A stretch of 33,908 nucleotides of DNA from Myxococcota bacterium (lineage in GTDB: Bacteria > Myxococcota_A > Polyangia > Polyangiales > Houyiibacteriaceae), in NCBI GenBank assembly GCA_028284955.1, contig JANQQS010000161.1, positions 1 to 33,908 on the forward strand, written 5' to 3'. Below, piece by piece: positions 1 through 8,833 of the stretch. The notes below the pieces were generated by a model that had not been told where the DNA came from, ran no database searches, and saw nothing but the letters and a program-made list of their open reading frames with translations. The number at the start of each line of letters is the position of its first letter. Position 1 is the stretch's first letter. Made by a program: the position numbers and the translations under genes.

Positions 1-148
1 CAACGCGGCGGGGCCCCAGCAGTTCGCCCCCACGCAACCAGGTCACGTGCATCCTGGCGGGGGAGCTTGGGTGAATCGTTCGGGATCGTATCCCGAACGA
101 GAGGGTCTGGGTGCCAGACCCTTAAAAAACAGACGGCCAGACCCTAAG
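1..148 (-). repeat. Structured dispersed repeat, left copy
   Basis: This noncoding stretch is an inverted copy of the repeat at the right end of the window (33661-33776). Read on the minus strand it holds a 9-bp stem hairpin with loop CAC (102-122), an 11-bp stem hairpin with loop ACG (76-100), a block matching GATTCACCCAAGCTCCCCCG, and CTGCTGGGGCCCCGCCGC near the edge. The half-stem CCAGACCCT is repeated 23 bp further on (114-122 and 137-145). It lies just after the stop codon of the lipoprotein gene at 155-1039. No T-run follows the hairpins in that gene's direction, so an ordinary intrinsic terminator is not supported. Confidence 0.75.
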
Positions 149-154
149 AAAAAA

Positions 155-1039
155 CTACGGAAGCGCTACGGCGAAGGTTACTGCGTCCGGCATTACGATC
201 AGGGAAACGCGCACGACTTCTGTGGAGGTGGAAACCAACGTGCCGGTCACGGACACCAGACCAGGGGCGACGTTGGCGATCAACGCGCTTCCGTTACGCT
301 GGGTCGCGGTCAGCGATGATGAAGGCAAGTTGGTCGATGTGAAGTAGAGGACGGTCGTTTCTTCGGTCGCGTTGTCGACCTCGAACGCGATCCCACTCAT
401 ATCTGCGTCCAGGGAATCGATGCCTGGGCACGGCTCCGAATCGATCACCAGATGGCCGCGACCATCGAGCAACTCTACTCCCAGCGCCGAGGCCAGCGGC
501 TCAACATCTCCCGGCGAGGTCACATCGATAAGCAGTGGGCGGTCCGCAGAAGCCGCATCCGCAATCACCCGCGTGGAAGTAAACTCCAGCGTGGGTACGG
601 TTTGTTCTGGACGGAGAGCGCGAAAATGAAATGGCAGCGGGTCCGTCGCGGAAATCTGAACTGGCTGCGTCAGGCCCATATCGTCGGCCGTAAAGGTCTC
701 CATCGGGTTGGCGCAATCGGGATCCAAGTTGCCGCAGAGAAGCACCGTTGCGCCCGCCACTGGCGTCGCGACCGGAAACCCCTGCGCGCGTACGGAAACG
801 CTCACATTCGCTTCGACGGGGTCTACCCCTGCGCAGTCGAAAATGCCGGATGACTCTCGCTCCACGCAAAGTCCCGATTCACAAGCAAAGCGGCTCTGCT
901 GATTCGACGCGCAATCTTCATCCCGGCGACACTGCGTGCGGCCCGAATCGCTGACGAGGCTGCAACCGAGCAGAGCCACGGAGAATATCGCCCCCACGGC
1001 CGAGTAGACACGAGCTCGCGAGTGATTTTGGGCGGCCAA
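155..1039 (-). CDS. Secreted lipoprotein of unknown function
   Basis: A 294-residue protein starting at TTG, with a GGAG motif about 8 bases upstream. The N-terminus is a lipoprotein signal: a short basic region, a hydrophobic stretch, then the lipobox LLGC at about residue 26. The next 40 residues contain several cysteines (C-R-R-D-E-D-C, then C-E-S-G-L-C-V), a pattern common in secreted myxobacterial proteins. The rest is rich in Val, Thr and Ser and looks like beta-sandwich surface material. No enzyme motif is visible. It is divergent from the Asp-box gene, with about 40 bp between the preferred starts, so they probably share a promoter region. Confidence 0.75.
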   Translation of the reverse strand: MAAQNHSRARVYSAVGAIFSVALLGCSLVSDSGRTQCRRDEDCASNQQSRFACESGLCVERESSGIFDCAGVDPVEANVSVSVRAQGFPVATPVAGATVLLCGNLDPDCANPMETFTADDMGLTQPVQISATDPLPFHFRALRPEQTVPTLEFTSTRVIADAASADRPLLIDVTSPGDVEPLASALGVELLDGRGHLVIDSEPCPGIDSLDADMSGIAFEVDNATEETTVLYFTSTNLPSSSLTATQRNGSALIANVAPGLVSVTGTLVSTSTEVVRVSLIVMPDAVTFAVALP

Positions 1040-1078
1040 GTGGATTCTCCAGAGTTCGAAAGGTACTTTGTTGTTATC

Positions 1079-2455
1079 GTGTTTCGCAACTCATTGCGCC
1101 TTCGTCGACCGCGAACTGCGAGCCGGTTGCGTGCCATCAATACTGCGGCGCTTGCGATGTGCGCAACGCTTGCAACCCAAGCAGCCCCCGTGGCCCACGC
1201 GCACGGCCGATTCCCCGCCACCAATGGAATCACATTCCATCCCAGCGACGAACGCATTGTCGTAGTGCGCACGACCTTCGGCGCATTGGTCAGCCGCGAC
1301 TCGGGAGCCAACTGGGGGTGGGTATGCCGTGGCGCACTCGACATCGGCCTGTCCGAAGACCCTGCGCTCGCGCTGCTCGGAGATGGCACCTGGGTCGCCG
1401 CCACGTTCGCTGGTTTGGCTCGGGGCACGGAAAGTGGATGTGAATGGAACCCTGTCGGTGGCGACCTGGGCGCGGAAATCGTCATTGACGTGGCCAGTGA
1501 CCCCGCGGACCCGGCGCATACGTTCGCGGTCACATCCAGCGGGCAAACTGAAAACTTCGTCTATCGCTCAAGCGATTTGGGTGTGTCGTGGGAGTCGACG
1601 GGCGGACCAAACGAACGCGTGCTCTTCGAAACGCTCAACGTCGCACCTTCGGACCCGTCGGTGCTCTACCTGAGCGGTGTGATTCCCGCGTCCGAAAATG
1701 AGCCGCGCCGAGCGTTCGTCTATCGGTCCTCGGACGGCGGAGCAAACTGGTCGCGAATGCCTTTTTTGCTTCGCGAAGACGAACGAAACGTGATTCTGCT
1801 GGGTGTCCATCCGGTCAACTCCGACAAGCTCGTGGCTCGTGTCGAGCCCTCGGCGGGAACCCGTGTCGAAGATCGACTGGTGCTGAGCGAGGACGGCGGC
1901 GTCTCGTTTGATGATGTCGCCGTTTCGAGCGGCATTCGCGCGTTCACGTGGTCGCCCGATGGCGAACGGGCATACTACGGCGGCGTCGGAGACCTGGGAC
2001 TATGGCGCTCCGACGATCGAGGGAACACGTTTACCCAGATTCAAGACGAATGGGAAGTGCGATGTCTCGCTACGCGCGGCGAGGAGCTCTGGGCATGCGC
2101 CGATAGTTTTCTCGATGACTTCGCGGTAGGTCGCTCTACCGACGCGGGGGCCACCTTCGAACCGATGATGGCGTTCACAAACATCGGTGGCGTACTGGAA
2201 TGCGGCGCTCGGTCTACAGTCGCGGAGGTGTGCCCTGCCGAGTATCAAGACCTCGTAAACGACTTGGCTCTCGACGACGCCGGCGACGCGCAACCTCCGG
2301 GGTCGTATACGGGCCGCGACCGTGGCTCATCGGGCTGCGCCATCGACAGCCCCCGAACGCGTTCGTCGAACCGATGGCCTCTCGCCATCGCGCTCTTCAC
2401 AGCCATGTTGTTCGCGATCAGGCGCGGAGCTCGTTGTACGCCGAGCTATCGATGA
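1079..2455 (+). CDS. Secreted Asp-box beta-propeller with MYXO-CTERM-like tail
   Basis: A 458-residue exported protein. I chose the GTG at 1079 because it begins a plausible Sec signal (basic start, hydrophobic core, then A-H-A-H-G); the frame is open back to a GTG at 1022, but that start would overlap the divergent gene. Six or so Asp-box motifs of the form S-x-D-x-G-x-x-[WF] recur, for example SRDSGANWGW, RSSDLGVSW, RSSDGGANW and RSDDRGNTF. These mark the BNR/sialidase/Vps10-type beta-propeller. The C-terminus has G-C, a hydrophobic span (WPLAIALFTAMLFAI) and R-R-G-A-R, the layout of MYXO-CTERM surface-anchoring tails. The end overlaps the convergent HMG-CoA synthase gene by 38 bp. The ligand is unknown. 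Confidence 0.8.
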   Translation: MFRNSLRLRRPRTASRLRAINTAALAMCATLATQAAPVAHAHGRFPATNGITFHPSDERIVVVRTTFGALVSRDSGANWGWVCRGALDIGLSEDPALALLGDGTWVAATFAGLARGTESGCEWNPVGGDLGAEIVIDVASDPADPAHTFAVTSSGQTENFVYRSSDLGVSWESTGGPNERVLFETLNVAPSDPSVLYLSGVIPASENEPRRAFVYRSSDGGANWSRMPFLLREDERNVILLGVHPVNSDKLVARVEPSAGTRVEDRLVLSEDGGVSFDDVAVSSGIRAFTWSPDGERAYYGGVGDLGLWRSDDRGNTFTQIQDEWEVRCLATRGEELWACADSFLDDFAVGRSTDAGATFEPMMAFTNIGGVLECGARSTVAEVCPAEYQDLVNDLALDDAGDAQPPGSYTGRDRGSSGCAIDSPRTRSSNRWPLAIALFTAMLFAIRRGARCTPSYR

Positions 2456-3497
2456 GCTGACGAGCGCTGAGATCGACGTCGACGTCCGCGGCCCACGCGC
2501 CGGTTGCGGCCTCTGGACCTGCGTCGAGGAGAAGGAGTTCCGCGCCGAATCCGGAGCCGTATGAAAACGCTCCAATGCGCTTTCCGATGGGTCGTCCCGC
2601 GAGCGCGCTGGCCACCGAAATCCAGAGGCTCGCGGTGTACGCATTTCCGCTCACGCGATTCCAGCGCATGGTCGGATCGACTTTCTGCTCATAGAACTCT
2701 GCCGCCTTTTCGGCGTCCCAACCGGAACGTTCGGCCACGTGCCGGACCGCCTTTTTGACCATCTTAGGAAAGGGCACGTGAAAACATACCGATTCCAGGT
2801 CATTCAGCGCGGCCTCGAGCCCGCCGTGTTCCTCCGCGAAGGCACCAAAACACGACTCTGCCGCCCGCATGTAGCAGTCCAGGCTGAGTGGGCCTTCGAC
2901 GCTCGGAAACGCCTGACCTACGGGACGCCAAAAATCAAACGCGGGCTCGCTCCACGCGTACGAGACCGGGTCAACCCGCGCCACCGTAGGCTCCCCCACG
3001 ATCAAGGCCACCGCGCCTGCGCCCTGGGTCGGCTCACCGGGGTCTCGAGGCGCATAGAGCGCAACGTCGGCTGCGATCACCAGCGCCGCTTTGCCGCGCG
3101 CGGCGCCAGAGAGTCGCCATTCGACCGCTTGACGGAGCGCCAGCGTGCCGCCGTAGCACGCATGCTTCACCTCGTAGCTCCGCACTTGCCCGGAAATCCC
3201 AAGCTCTCCGGCGACCCAGGCGCTGAGCGGACGACTCATGTCCTTAGCCGTCTCGGTACCCACCGCGATCATTCCGATATCTTGAAGGTCGCCATCCCAT
3301 CGCGAGAGTGCGCGCTTAGCCGCCTCCACGGCCAGGCTGACTACATCTTCGCCGTCTCCGCAGAGTGCGATTTCGCGGCATCCGAGCCCGATCGTGTATT
3401 TGTCGGGGTCGGCGCCGCGCAACGTCGCGAGCTCGTCCACCCGCATCGCCAGCGTGGGGAGATGAAGTCCGATAGAAGCGATACCTGTATTAGTCAT
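2418..3497 (-). CDS. mvaS: Hydroxymethylglutaryl-CoA synthase
   Basis: A 359-residue thiolase-fold enzyme that condenses acetyl-CoA and acetoacetyl-CoA to HMG-CoA, the entry to the mevalonate route to isoprenoids. Family residues are visible: the general-base Glu in VGTET (about residue 82), the nucleophilic Cys in EVKHACYGGT (about 114), the His in CFHVPFPKM (about 240), and GNAYTASL near the end. An ATG four codons upstream exists, but GGATGG sits 8 bases before the chosen ATG. It is somewhat shorter than most bacterial MvaS. No other mevalonate gene is in the window. HMG-CoA synthase-like enzymes for polyketide beta-branching are related, but no acyl carrier or ketosynthase gene is nearby, so the mevalonate role is favoured. 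Confidence 0.85.
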   Translation of the reverse strand: MTNTGIASIGLHLPTLAMRVDELATLRGADPDKYTIGLGCREIALCGDGEDVVSLAVEAAKRALSRWDGDLQDIGMIAVGTETAKDMSRPLSAWVAGELGISGQVRSYEVKHACYGGTLALRQAVEWRLSGAARGKAALVIAADVALYAPRDPGEPTQGAGAVALIVGEPTVARVDPVSYAWSEPAFDFWRPVGQAFPSVEGPLSLDCYMRAAESCFGAFAEEHGGLEAALNDLESVCFHVPFPKMVKKAVRHVAERSGWDAEKAAEFYEQKVDPTMRWNRVSGNAYTASLWISVASALAGRPIGKRIGAFSYGSGFGAELLLLDAGPEAATGAWAADVDVDLSARQLIDSSAYNELRA

Positions 3498-3718
3498 GAT
3501 ACAATCCATCCAGCAGAAAAGCGGTACCTAGCGCACCGGGGGAGCCATAGCTCATCCACGACGCTTGGGACACGGGTTTCCCCCGAGCCGTCTCCGGCAC
3601 CCCGTGAAACGGTGTTTGTGCCCCGTGAATTGGCGCACCCACGGTGAAGCAAGCGTCGGCTGGTGAAACCACGGCGGGCTGTTATTTTCCCTCGCAAGAA
3701 AGGCGAGAAACATCCTCT

Positions 3719-5365
3719 ATGACCGATTGGACCCTACGAGCCCACCCCTCCTTCTCTGGCGTGAAAGGCCCCGTGCTCACGATTGTGATGGACGGCGTAG
3801 GATGCGGCCGCCGAGACGAGGGAGACGCGGTGTGGCAAGCCCGGACGCCGCATCTCGATCGCCTGGCCACCGAAACGCTGAACACCACACTACGCGCCCA
3901 CGGCGTCGCGGTCGGCCTTCCCAGCGACGACGACATGGGCAACAGCGAAGTGGGACACAACGCGTTCGGAGCGGGACGCGTCTTCGCGCAGGGCGCCAAA
4001 CGCGTGGGCGCGGCCATCGCATCGGGAGATATTTTTCGAGGCGACGAATGGACGCGGCTCACGGACAAAGTTCGTCAAAGCGGCGAACCGATACATTTTC
4101 TGGGGCTCCTCTCCGACGGCAATGTGCATAGCCACATCGATCATCTCTTTGCGCTGCTCCGTCGCTGTCACGAAGAACAAATTGCGCGGGCTCGAATCCA
4201 CGTCTTGCTCGACGGTCGCGACGTTCCCGAAACCAGCGCCCTCGAATACATCGAGCCACTCGAGCGACTCCTCGCCGACCTCAATAGCGCCGGCCGCGAC
4301 TATCGAATCGCATCCGGCGGGGGTCGCATGAACATCACCATGGATCGGTACAACGCGGATTGGGCCATGGTCGAGCGCGGATATGCACACCACGTGCGCG
4401 GAGAAGGCCGAGGCTTTCAGAGCGCCGCCGAGGCGATTCAAACACTGCGTAGCGAACACCCCGGCGTCATCGATCAAGACCTGCCCCCCTTCGTGGTCGT
4501 CGACGAAGGAGGCAAGCCAGTGGGCCAGGTGCGCGACGGAGCAGCGGTTGTGCTCTTTAATTTTCGCGGAGATCGCGCCATCGAAATCAGTCGCGCGCTT
4601 ACCGAGGAGCGTTTCACCGAGTTCGATCGTGGGCCTCTCCCGGACATCGCATTCGCAGGGATGATGCAATACGACGGCGACCTTCACATCCCCACCCACT
4701 ACCTGGTCCAGCCGCCCGACATCGATCGAACCGTGGGCGAGTATCTCGCGCGCAATGGCGTCTCCCAGTACGCCTGCAGCGAGACTCAAAAGTTTGGACA
4801 CGTGACCTTCTTTTGGAATGGAAACCGCAGCGGCATGTTCGATGAGTGCCTAGAAACCTACCAGGAGATCCCCAGCGACAACCGGCCCTTCGACGAAGCG
4901 CCGTGGATGAAGGCTGCCGAAATCGCCGACGCGACCATGGACGCTCTCAAGAAAGGCGTGCGCCACGCGCGCATCAACTTCGCAAACGGCGACATGGTCG
5001 GTCACACGGGCAACCTCAACGCTGCCGTCATGGCGGTGGAAGCGGTGGACCTCTGCATCGGCCGCATCGTCCCTGTGGTTCGAACCCTCGGCGGTGCGCT
5101 CATCGTCACCGCGGACCACGGCAACGCCGACGAGATGATCGAGCGAAACAAAAAAACCGGCGAGCTCAAACGCAAAAAAGACGGTTCCTTCGCCGCCAAA
5201 ACCAGCCACACGCTTAACCAGGTGCCCTGCTATATCGACGCGCCCGGTTCATCGCTCAAGCTCGCAGGAACGCCCGACGCAGGCATCGCAAGCATCGCCG
5301 CGACCGTGCTCCATCTGCTCGGCTTCGAACGCCCCGAAGGCTACGAGCCCTCGCTGCTCGGTTAA
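3719..5365 (+). CDS. gpmI: 2,3-bisphosphoglycerate-independent phosphoglycerate mutase
   Basis: A 548-residue cytosolic glycolytic enzyme interconverting 3- and 2-phosphoglycerate with a two-metal site and a phosphoserine intermediate. The alkaline-phosphatase-superfamily signature is clear: metal Asp in VMDGVGCG (residue 25), nucleophile Ser in GNSEVGHN (residue 76), LSDGNVHSH, LLDGRDVP, then NFANGDMVGHTG and VTADHGNADEM near the C-terminus. The ATG at 3719 follows AAAGGCGAG at a suitable distance; the frame is open further upstream without family sequence. The substrate loop reads GGGRMNITMDRYNADW, which from memory is closer to the plant/trypanosomatid form than to the commoner bacterial GRYYAMDRD form. 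Confidence 0.93.
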   Translation: MTDWTLRAHPSFSGVKGPVLTIVMDGVGCGRRDEGDAVWQARTPHLDRLATETLNTTLRAHGVAVGLPSDDDMGNSEVGHNAFGAGRVFAQGAKRVGAAIASGDIFRGDEWTRLTDKVRQSGEPIHFLGLLSDGNVHSHIDHLFALLRRCHEEQIARARIHVLLDGRDVPETSALEYIEPLERLLADLNSAGRDYRIASGGGRMNITMDRYNADWAMVERGYAHHVRGEGRGFQSAAEAIQTLRSEHPGVIDQDLPPFVVVDEGGKPVGQVRDGAAVVLFNFRGDRAIEISRALTEERFTEFDRGPLPDIAFAGMMQYDGDLHIPTHYLVQPPDIDRTVGEYLARNGVSQYACSETQKFGHVTFFWNGNRSGMFDECLETYQEIPSDNRPFDEAPWMKAAEIADATMDALKKGVRHARINFANGDMVGHTGNLNAAVMAVEAVDLCIGRIVPVVRTLGGALIVTADHGNADEMIERNKKTGELKRKKDGSFAAKTSHTLNQVPCYIDAPGSSLKLAGTPDAGIASIAATVLHLLGFERPEGYEPSLLG

Positions 5366-5530
5366 CCTATCGCGCCCGAGGCTGCGCTCCGGCTTTGGCC
5401 CGAAGGCTACGATCTTCGCCACTGGCGTACCACGCCGCTCGATAATCACCTCCTCCCCCGCCGCGACCCGATTCAACAACCGCGAAAAGATGAGTCTTGG
5501 CTTCGTGAACGCTGACTTCCATACCGTCAC
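5249..5530 (-). pseudogene. Truncated Phd/YefM-type antitoxin
   Basis: The first 45-50 residues match the Phd/YefM antitoxin fold: basic start, then RLLNRVAAGEEVIIERRG and TPVAKIVAF, the usual hydrophobic-helix and beta-hairpin core that dimerises and binds the operator. After about residue 55 the reading frame simply runs antisense through the 3' end of gpmI, so the toxin-neutralising tail is not of family origin. No PIN/VapC or Doc-like toxin follows. I read it as the stump of a former type II toxin-antitoxin locus, cut off where gpmI ends. The start is GTG. Confidence 0.55.
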
Positions 5531-5536
5531 GATAAA

Positions 5537-5549
5537 ATGACTAAGTCAT
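5537..5549. promoter_or_regulatory. Palindrome ATGACTAAGTCAT, possible operator
   Basis: A perfect 13-bp palindrome with an odd centre, 6 bp upstream of the antitoxin-remnant start. Phd-type antitoxins repress their own promoters by binding such short palindromes, so this may be the old operator. Function is inference. Confidence 0.35.
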
Positions 5550-5569
5550 GAGCCAAGTCTGATCGCGAG

Positions 5570-6733
5570 CTACAGCGAGCCTGGCGGCGGAGAGGAAGGC
5601 GACGGTTCGGCGCCTGCCGGGGCGTCAGGTTCGGTCGACGGAACGGGCTCGGTTGACGGCTCAGACGGCGAGGCCTCAGACGAAGACGACGCGGGCGAAG
5701 AAGACGCAGGCGCCTCGGCAGCTTGCAGATCCGTCAACCGCACCATACCGCGCACCGCAACGTCGTTATCGACCGCGGCGAACACATCGACTTCCCCGGT
5801 GTCTTCAAAGCGATTCATCTCTCGAGCGAACCCCGAAGAGGCCACAATGGCGATCGTTTGCCCTTGAAACCGGACTTTCGAGCCCTCGGGAAGACGCCAT
5901 AGCGTTCGGCCTTCTTCGGCCTGGAGCCGTTGCGGAATCTCGCCGGGAGCGATCTTACTGGCCGTCCCGTCGGGGGATGGCCCCGTTTGTTCAGACTCCC
6001 CAGTCGCCGGTTGAAGTTCCGCGTTGACGTACCCCACCACATACGGCCCATCGCCCACGCGAACGCCCTTCCACGCCCCCCGCTCCCGCAACACCTCGAC
6101 CGGAAGCGGTGGCTCGAGGGCGGGCAGCGTAGCCACGACGGCGCCATCGGGCTTGTCATAGATCGGCACTTCTTGGCCCGCCGGAAGTACATGCGAGGTG
6201 CCTTCCCGAGGCGGCTCGGCGCCACCAGGGACCGGCTCGGCGCTCAGCCCTACGCGAGGAAACGTGCCCGTATAAGGCCCGAGCGAGGCGGTCGGCAATC
6301 GATCAAACCACGGCGTGACTTCGACGTTCAATCGGCCAGGATCATCGGCCGGGCCAAGCACCTGCACCAAGTCTCCCGGCCCCACATAGGCAGGCGTGCC
6401 GCGAATCTTTCCGCGCCGCATCACCCGCGCCGCGAGGCGCGAAGAAGACAGCCATGCGCGCACTTTGAGCGGCCCACGAATCCGCACGCGGACGCGATCG
6501 CCTCGCGGCGGCTCATAGATCGAAACGCGCACGCCCTCCGATACATAGCCGATCGCCGGCGCGTCTTCGCGCTCATGAAGATAGAGCGCGGGTCCGGTTC
6601 CCGGCCCCGTCACAAATTCGGTCGGCCAGCCCGATGGTTCCGAGCCAGACGACGACGTGTTCACCTCCGGGGACGACCCGCCGCAAGCCGCCGCCACGCA
6701 TGCCATCCACGGAAGTACAACGCTGAGTTTCAT
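5570..6733 (-). CDS. Lipoprotein with SH3-like regions
   Basis: A 387-residue lipoprotein. The ATG at 6733 is preferred over an upstream start at 6772 because it leads straight into a signal peptide ending in the lipobox AAAC. The mature part has two or three segments resembling bacterial SH3 domains, with alternating short beta-strand patterns such as SEGVRVSIYEPP, DRVRVRIRGPLKVRAWL and GAWKGVRVGDGPYVVGYV. The last 60 residues are low-complexity Ala/Ser/Pro/Glu, probably a disordered tail. No catalytic motif is seen. It follows the HEAT-like gene by 40 bp on the same strand, so co-transcription is likely. It probably sits in the outer membrane facing the periplasm. Confidence 0.75.
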   Translation of the reverse strand: MKLSVVLPWMACVAAACGGSSPEVNTSSSGSEPSGWPTEFVTGPGTGPALYLHEREDAPAIGYVSEGVRVSIYEPPRGDRVRVRIRGPLKVRAWLSSSRLAARVMRRGKIRGTPAYVGPGDLVQVLGPADDPGRLNVEVTPWFDRLPTASLGPYTGTFPRVGLSAEPVPGGAEPPREGTSHVLPAGQEVPIYDKPDGAVVATLPALEPPLPVEVLRERGAWKGVRVGDGPYVVGYVNAELQPATGESEQTGPSPDGTASKIAPGEIPQRLQAEEGRTLWRLPEGSKVRFQGQTIAIVASSGFAREMNRFEDTGEVDVFAAVDNDVAVRGMVRLTDLQAAEAPASSSPASSSSEASPSEPSTEPVPSTEPDAPAGAEPSPSSPPPGSL

Positions 6734-6754
6734 AAGTGTGGTTTCATAGGTGTG

Positions 6755-6782
6755 CTCTAGCGATACCTTCACTCTAGCGATA
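6755..6782. repeat. Direct repeat CTCTAGCGATA x2
   Basis: Two identical 11-bp copies at 6755-6765 and 6772-6782, 17 bp apart, just upstream of the SH3-like lipoprotein gene. The second copy includes the stop codon of the upstream gene. It may be a regulator site or a chance duplication. Confidence 0.5.
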
Positions 6783-7538
6783 TCGGGGCCTGAGTTTCAC
6801 CCCCAAGAAATCCGCAATCTGTTGCGCCAGCTCACGAGGAATCCGGTCGAGCCGGCCTTCCACCACCGCACGCGCACGCGCATGGGGCTCTCCTTTGAGC
6901 GCCGGGAGGACAGCCTGCGACCATTGCACGAGTGTCTTTCCGTCCGCGCTTTCGAGCGCGGTGGTGAGCGACGGCTCAAGGCGTTTCTGGTAGGCCACCG
7001 AAGCCGCGCAGAGCGTTGCGAAGGTCCGCACCAGGCCGTCGCGGCCAACCGCGGTGGCGGGCTCAAATGAATTCTTGAGCGTCTCCAAATGGCGCGCCAC
7101 GCGGGCAGGAGCGATCTTCGCCACCGCAGGCAGCGATTCAGCCGAGGTCTGGACCACTCGCTTATGCTTCGATGTGAGCCCCGCCACGAACCGGTCGACC
7201 AAAGGAACGACCAGCGAAGGCTTGTGGGCCACAATTTCGCTGAGCACGCGGGCGGCCTGAGTGGCCACCGTACTCCGCGAATCGGAGAGCTTGTCGCCCA
7301 AATCAGAAATCGATGCCGCGGGGCTTTCCTCCGCCAGAATCTGGCCGGCAACCGCAGCGGCGCCCCGGCCGGTTGATTTTTTCGCGCTGCCCTGGGCCTT
7401 TGCCTCGCCAGCCTCGCTTGACGAAGCCTGGTCCGCGGAACCCGTGTCCGCAGAACCCTTGCCCGCCGAAACCTTGTCGCCGGCGCGTTGCTCCTCCGAC
7501 TTAGTCGCCTGGGTTCGAGCTGCTTTCCTGGTTGTCAT
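6774..7538 (-). CDS. HEAT-repeat-like helical protein
   Basis: A 254-residue protein with no signal peptide, presumably cytosolic. Residues 1-60 are a low-complexity Ser/Ala/Gly/Lys/Glu region with near repeats (GSADTGSADQASSSEAGEAK). From about residue 65 the sequence is a run of amphipathic helices (VATQAARVLSEIVAHKPSLV, LTSKHKRVVQTSAESLPAVA, ARVARHLETLKNSFEPATAV) typical of HEAT/ARM alpha-solenoids, which usually serve as protein-binding scaffolds. The ATG has GGAGG 9 bases upstream. It lies between the esterase and the SH3-like lipoprotein on the same strand. No partner can be named. Confidence 0.7.
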   Translation of the reverse strand: MTTRKAARTQATKSEEQRAGDKVSAGKGSADTGSADQASSSEAGEAKAQGSAKKSTGRGAAAVAGQILAEESPAASISDLGDKLSDSRSTVATQAARVLSEIVAHKPSLVVPLVDRFVAGLTSKHKRVVQTSAESLPAVAKIAPARVARHLETLKNSFEPATAVGRDGLVRTFATLCAASVAYQKRLEPSLTTALESADGKTLVQWSQAVLPALKGEPHARARAVVEGRLDRIPRELAQQIADFLGVKLRPRYR

Positions 7539-7570
7539 CCGAACATTCCTCCAGCGGAGTCATTGCATCG

Positions 7571-7600
7571 CGCGACGTTCCGGCCCGCGACGTTCCGGCC
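7571..7600. repeat. 15-bp perfect tandem duplication
   Basis: CGCGACGTTCCGGCC occurs twice head to tail in the gap between the esterase gene and the HEAT-like gene, about 30 bp upstream of the HEAT-like start codon. No function is evident. Confidence 0.7.
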
Positions 7601-7750
7601 CGCCCGCGTCGAAACGCAGGGCCGGCATCTCGCCTAGAGCGGCCTTCTAGCACAGCGCCGGAGGGTTGAGCATAAGCGAGGCTGCCGCGTCACCCAAGAT
7701 TTCACGCATTCCGCGCCAAAAAAGCATACAACGAGGTGCCTCCTCGCGAA

Positions 7751-8827
7751 CTACGCGCCCAAGGCATCGACCAGTCTGGGCAAAGAAATCTCGTAGCGGT
7801 GTGAAGTGCCTCGATGTCCCCCCGAAAACTCCTCATGATGCACCGCGATCCCGGCCTTTTTCATGGCCTCCGCCATCGACCGGGCCGCAAACTGCAATCC
7901 GTATTCGTCACGGTCGCCGGCATCCAAATACACCAGCGACATCGACCGCAGCGCGTCTTCGTGGTCAGCCAGCCGCTCCAGCGGATCGTGACGCATCCAT
8001 CGCGCCCACACGCGCTCCACGAGCTCTCCGGTGTCGAGGCAAATCGGCAGATCGACATGCGGAAACGGCGCCTCCGGGCGCGGCGAATAAGCCGTTGCGC
8101 AGGCCACCATCAGCAGTGCATCAAACTCCGATTGATTTCGCGGCCCTTCCGCATCGATGGTCGCGCAAAACTCCGCCAGGCCGCCCGCCGCGCGCAGCGC
8201 GATTGCCGCCGAGTTCAACATCGGTCGAAAACTAAGCCGAAACGCTCCATCTCCGGCGTGGCTCCCGATCGCCGAACACACTTCTGGCCGCGCCATGCCC
8301 AGCCACAGCGCGCCAAATCCTCCCGACGACGTGCCCACCGCAGCCCGCCCCGAACGCTCGGCCACAGTACGAAAGCTGCGATCGACCCGCGGAACCACCT
8401 CCTCAGCCAAATACGTCTGGTAGGCCCCGCCCACCTCCGAATCGAGAAACTGGCTCCCGCCCCATCGATTGATGCAATCCGGAAGCACTAGTAGCGCGGG
8501 CGCACACGCCCCCTCGCGCACCAACCGATCAAACCGCTCCACGGTATTGGGCTTAAACGCACTGTACCCAAACACCGACCGATGGGTGCTCCCAAACCCC
8601 GGCAGCACCATCACCACCGGAAACCGCCCTCCATCGTCATATCCGGGGGGCACATAGACAAAAAGCTCCCGCCGCACCGGATCGCCGAGCCCGTTCCCTT
8701 TCAGGCAAGCGCTCTCAAACTCGAGGCGCTCAAGGCGCCCCGCAAGCACACGACTCGGTCTGAAGGGGTTTGTACGGTCCACACCGATCGCTACCTTGAA
8801 ACTGGACTCAGGGCCACCCTGCGCCAC
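7751..8827 (-). CDS. Putative alpha/beta-hydrolase esterase (esterase D / enterochelin esterase-like)
   Basis: A 358-residue alpha/beta hydrolase without an obvious signal peptide. The family layout is visible: ELFVYVPPGYDDGGRFPVV (strand before the oxyanion region), VLPGFGS, LPDCINRWGGSQFLDS, the nucleophile elbow GTSSGGFGA with Ser about residue 167, the acid in YLDAGDRDEYGL, and the His in SGGHRGTSHRYE. This is the COG0627/COG2382-type esterase group that cleaves small acyl or carboxylic esters; the substrate cannot be read from sequence. The start is uncertain: the GTG at 8827 is preceded almost directly by AGGTGGA, and another in-frame GTG lies 15 codons inside. Confidence 0.8.
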   Translation of the reverse strand: MAQGGPESSFKVAIGVDRTNPFRPSRVLAGRLERLEFESACLKGNGLGDPVRRELFVYVPPGYDDGGRFPVVMVLPGFGSTHRSVFGYSAFKPNTVERFDRLVREGACAPALLVLPDCINRWGGSQFLDSEVGGAYQTYLAEEVVPRVDRSFRTVAERSGRAAVGTSSGGFGALWLGMARPEVCSAIGSHAGDGAFRLSFRPMLNSAAIALRAAGGLAEFCATIDAEGPRNQSEFDALLMVACATAYSPRPEAPFPHVDLPICLDTGELVERVWARWMRHDPLERLADHEDALRSMSLVYLDAGDRDEYGLQFAARSMAEAMKKAGIAVHHEEFSGGHRGTSHRYEISLPRLVDALGA

Positions 8828-8833
8828 TCCACC

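Noticed and set aside
1084-1100. Near sigma-54 site upstream of the lipoprotein at 155-1039
   Set aside because: The spacing is GG-N11-GC, one base too long, and the flanking bases do not fit.
6755-6768. GG-N10-GC spacing upstream of the SH3-like lipoprotein
   Set aside because: Only the invariant dinucleotides and a few other bases match the sigma-54 consensus; this is expected by chance in GC-rich DNA.
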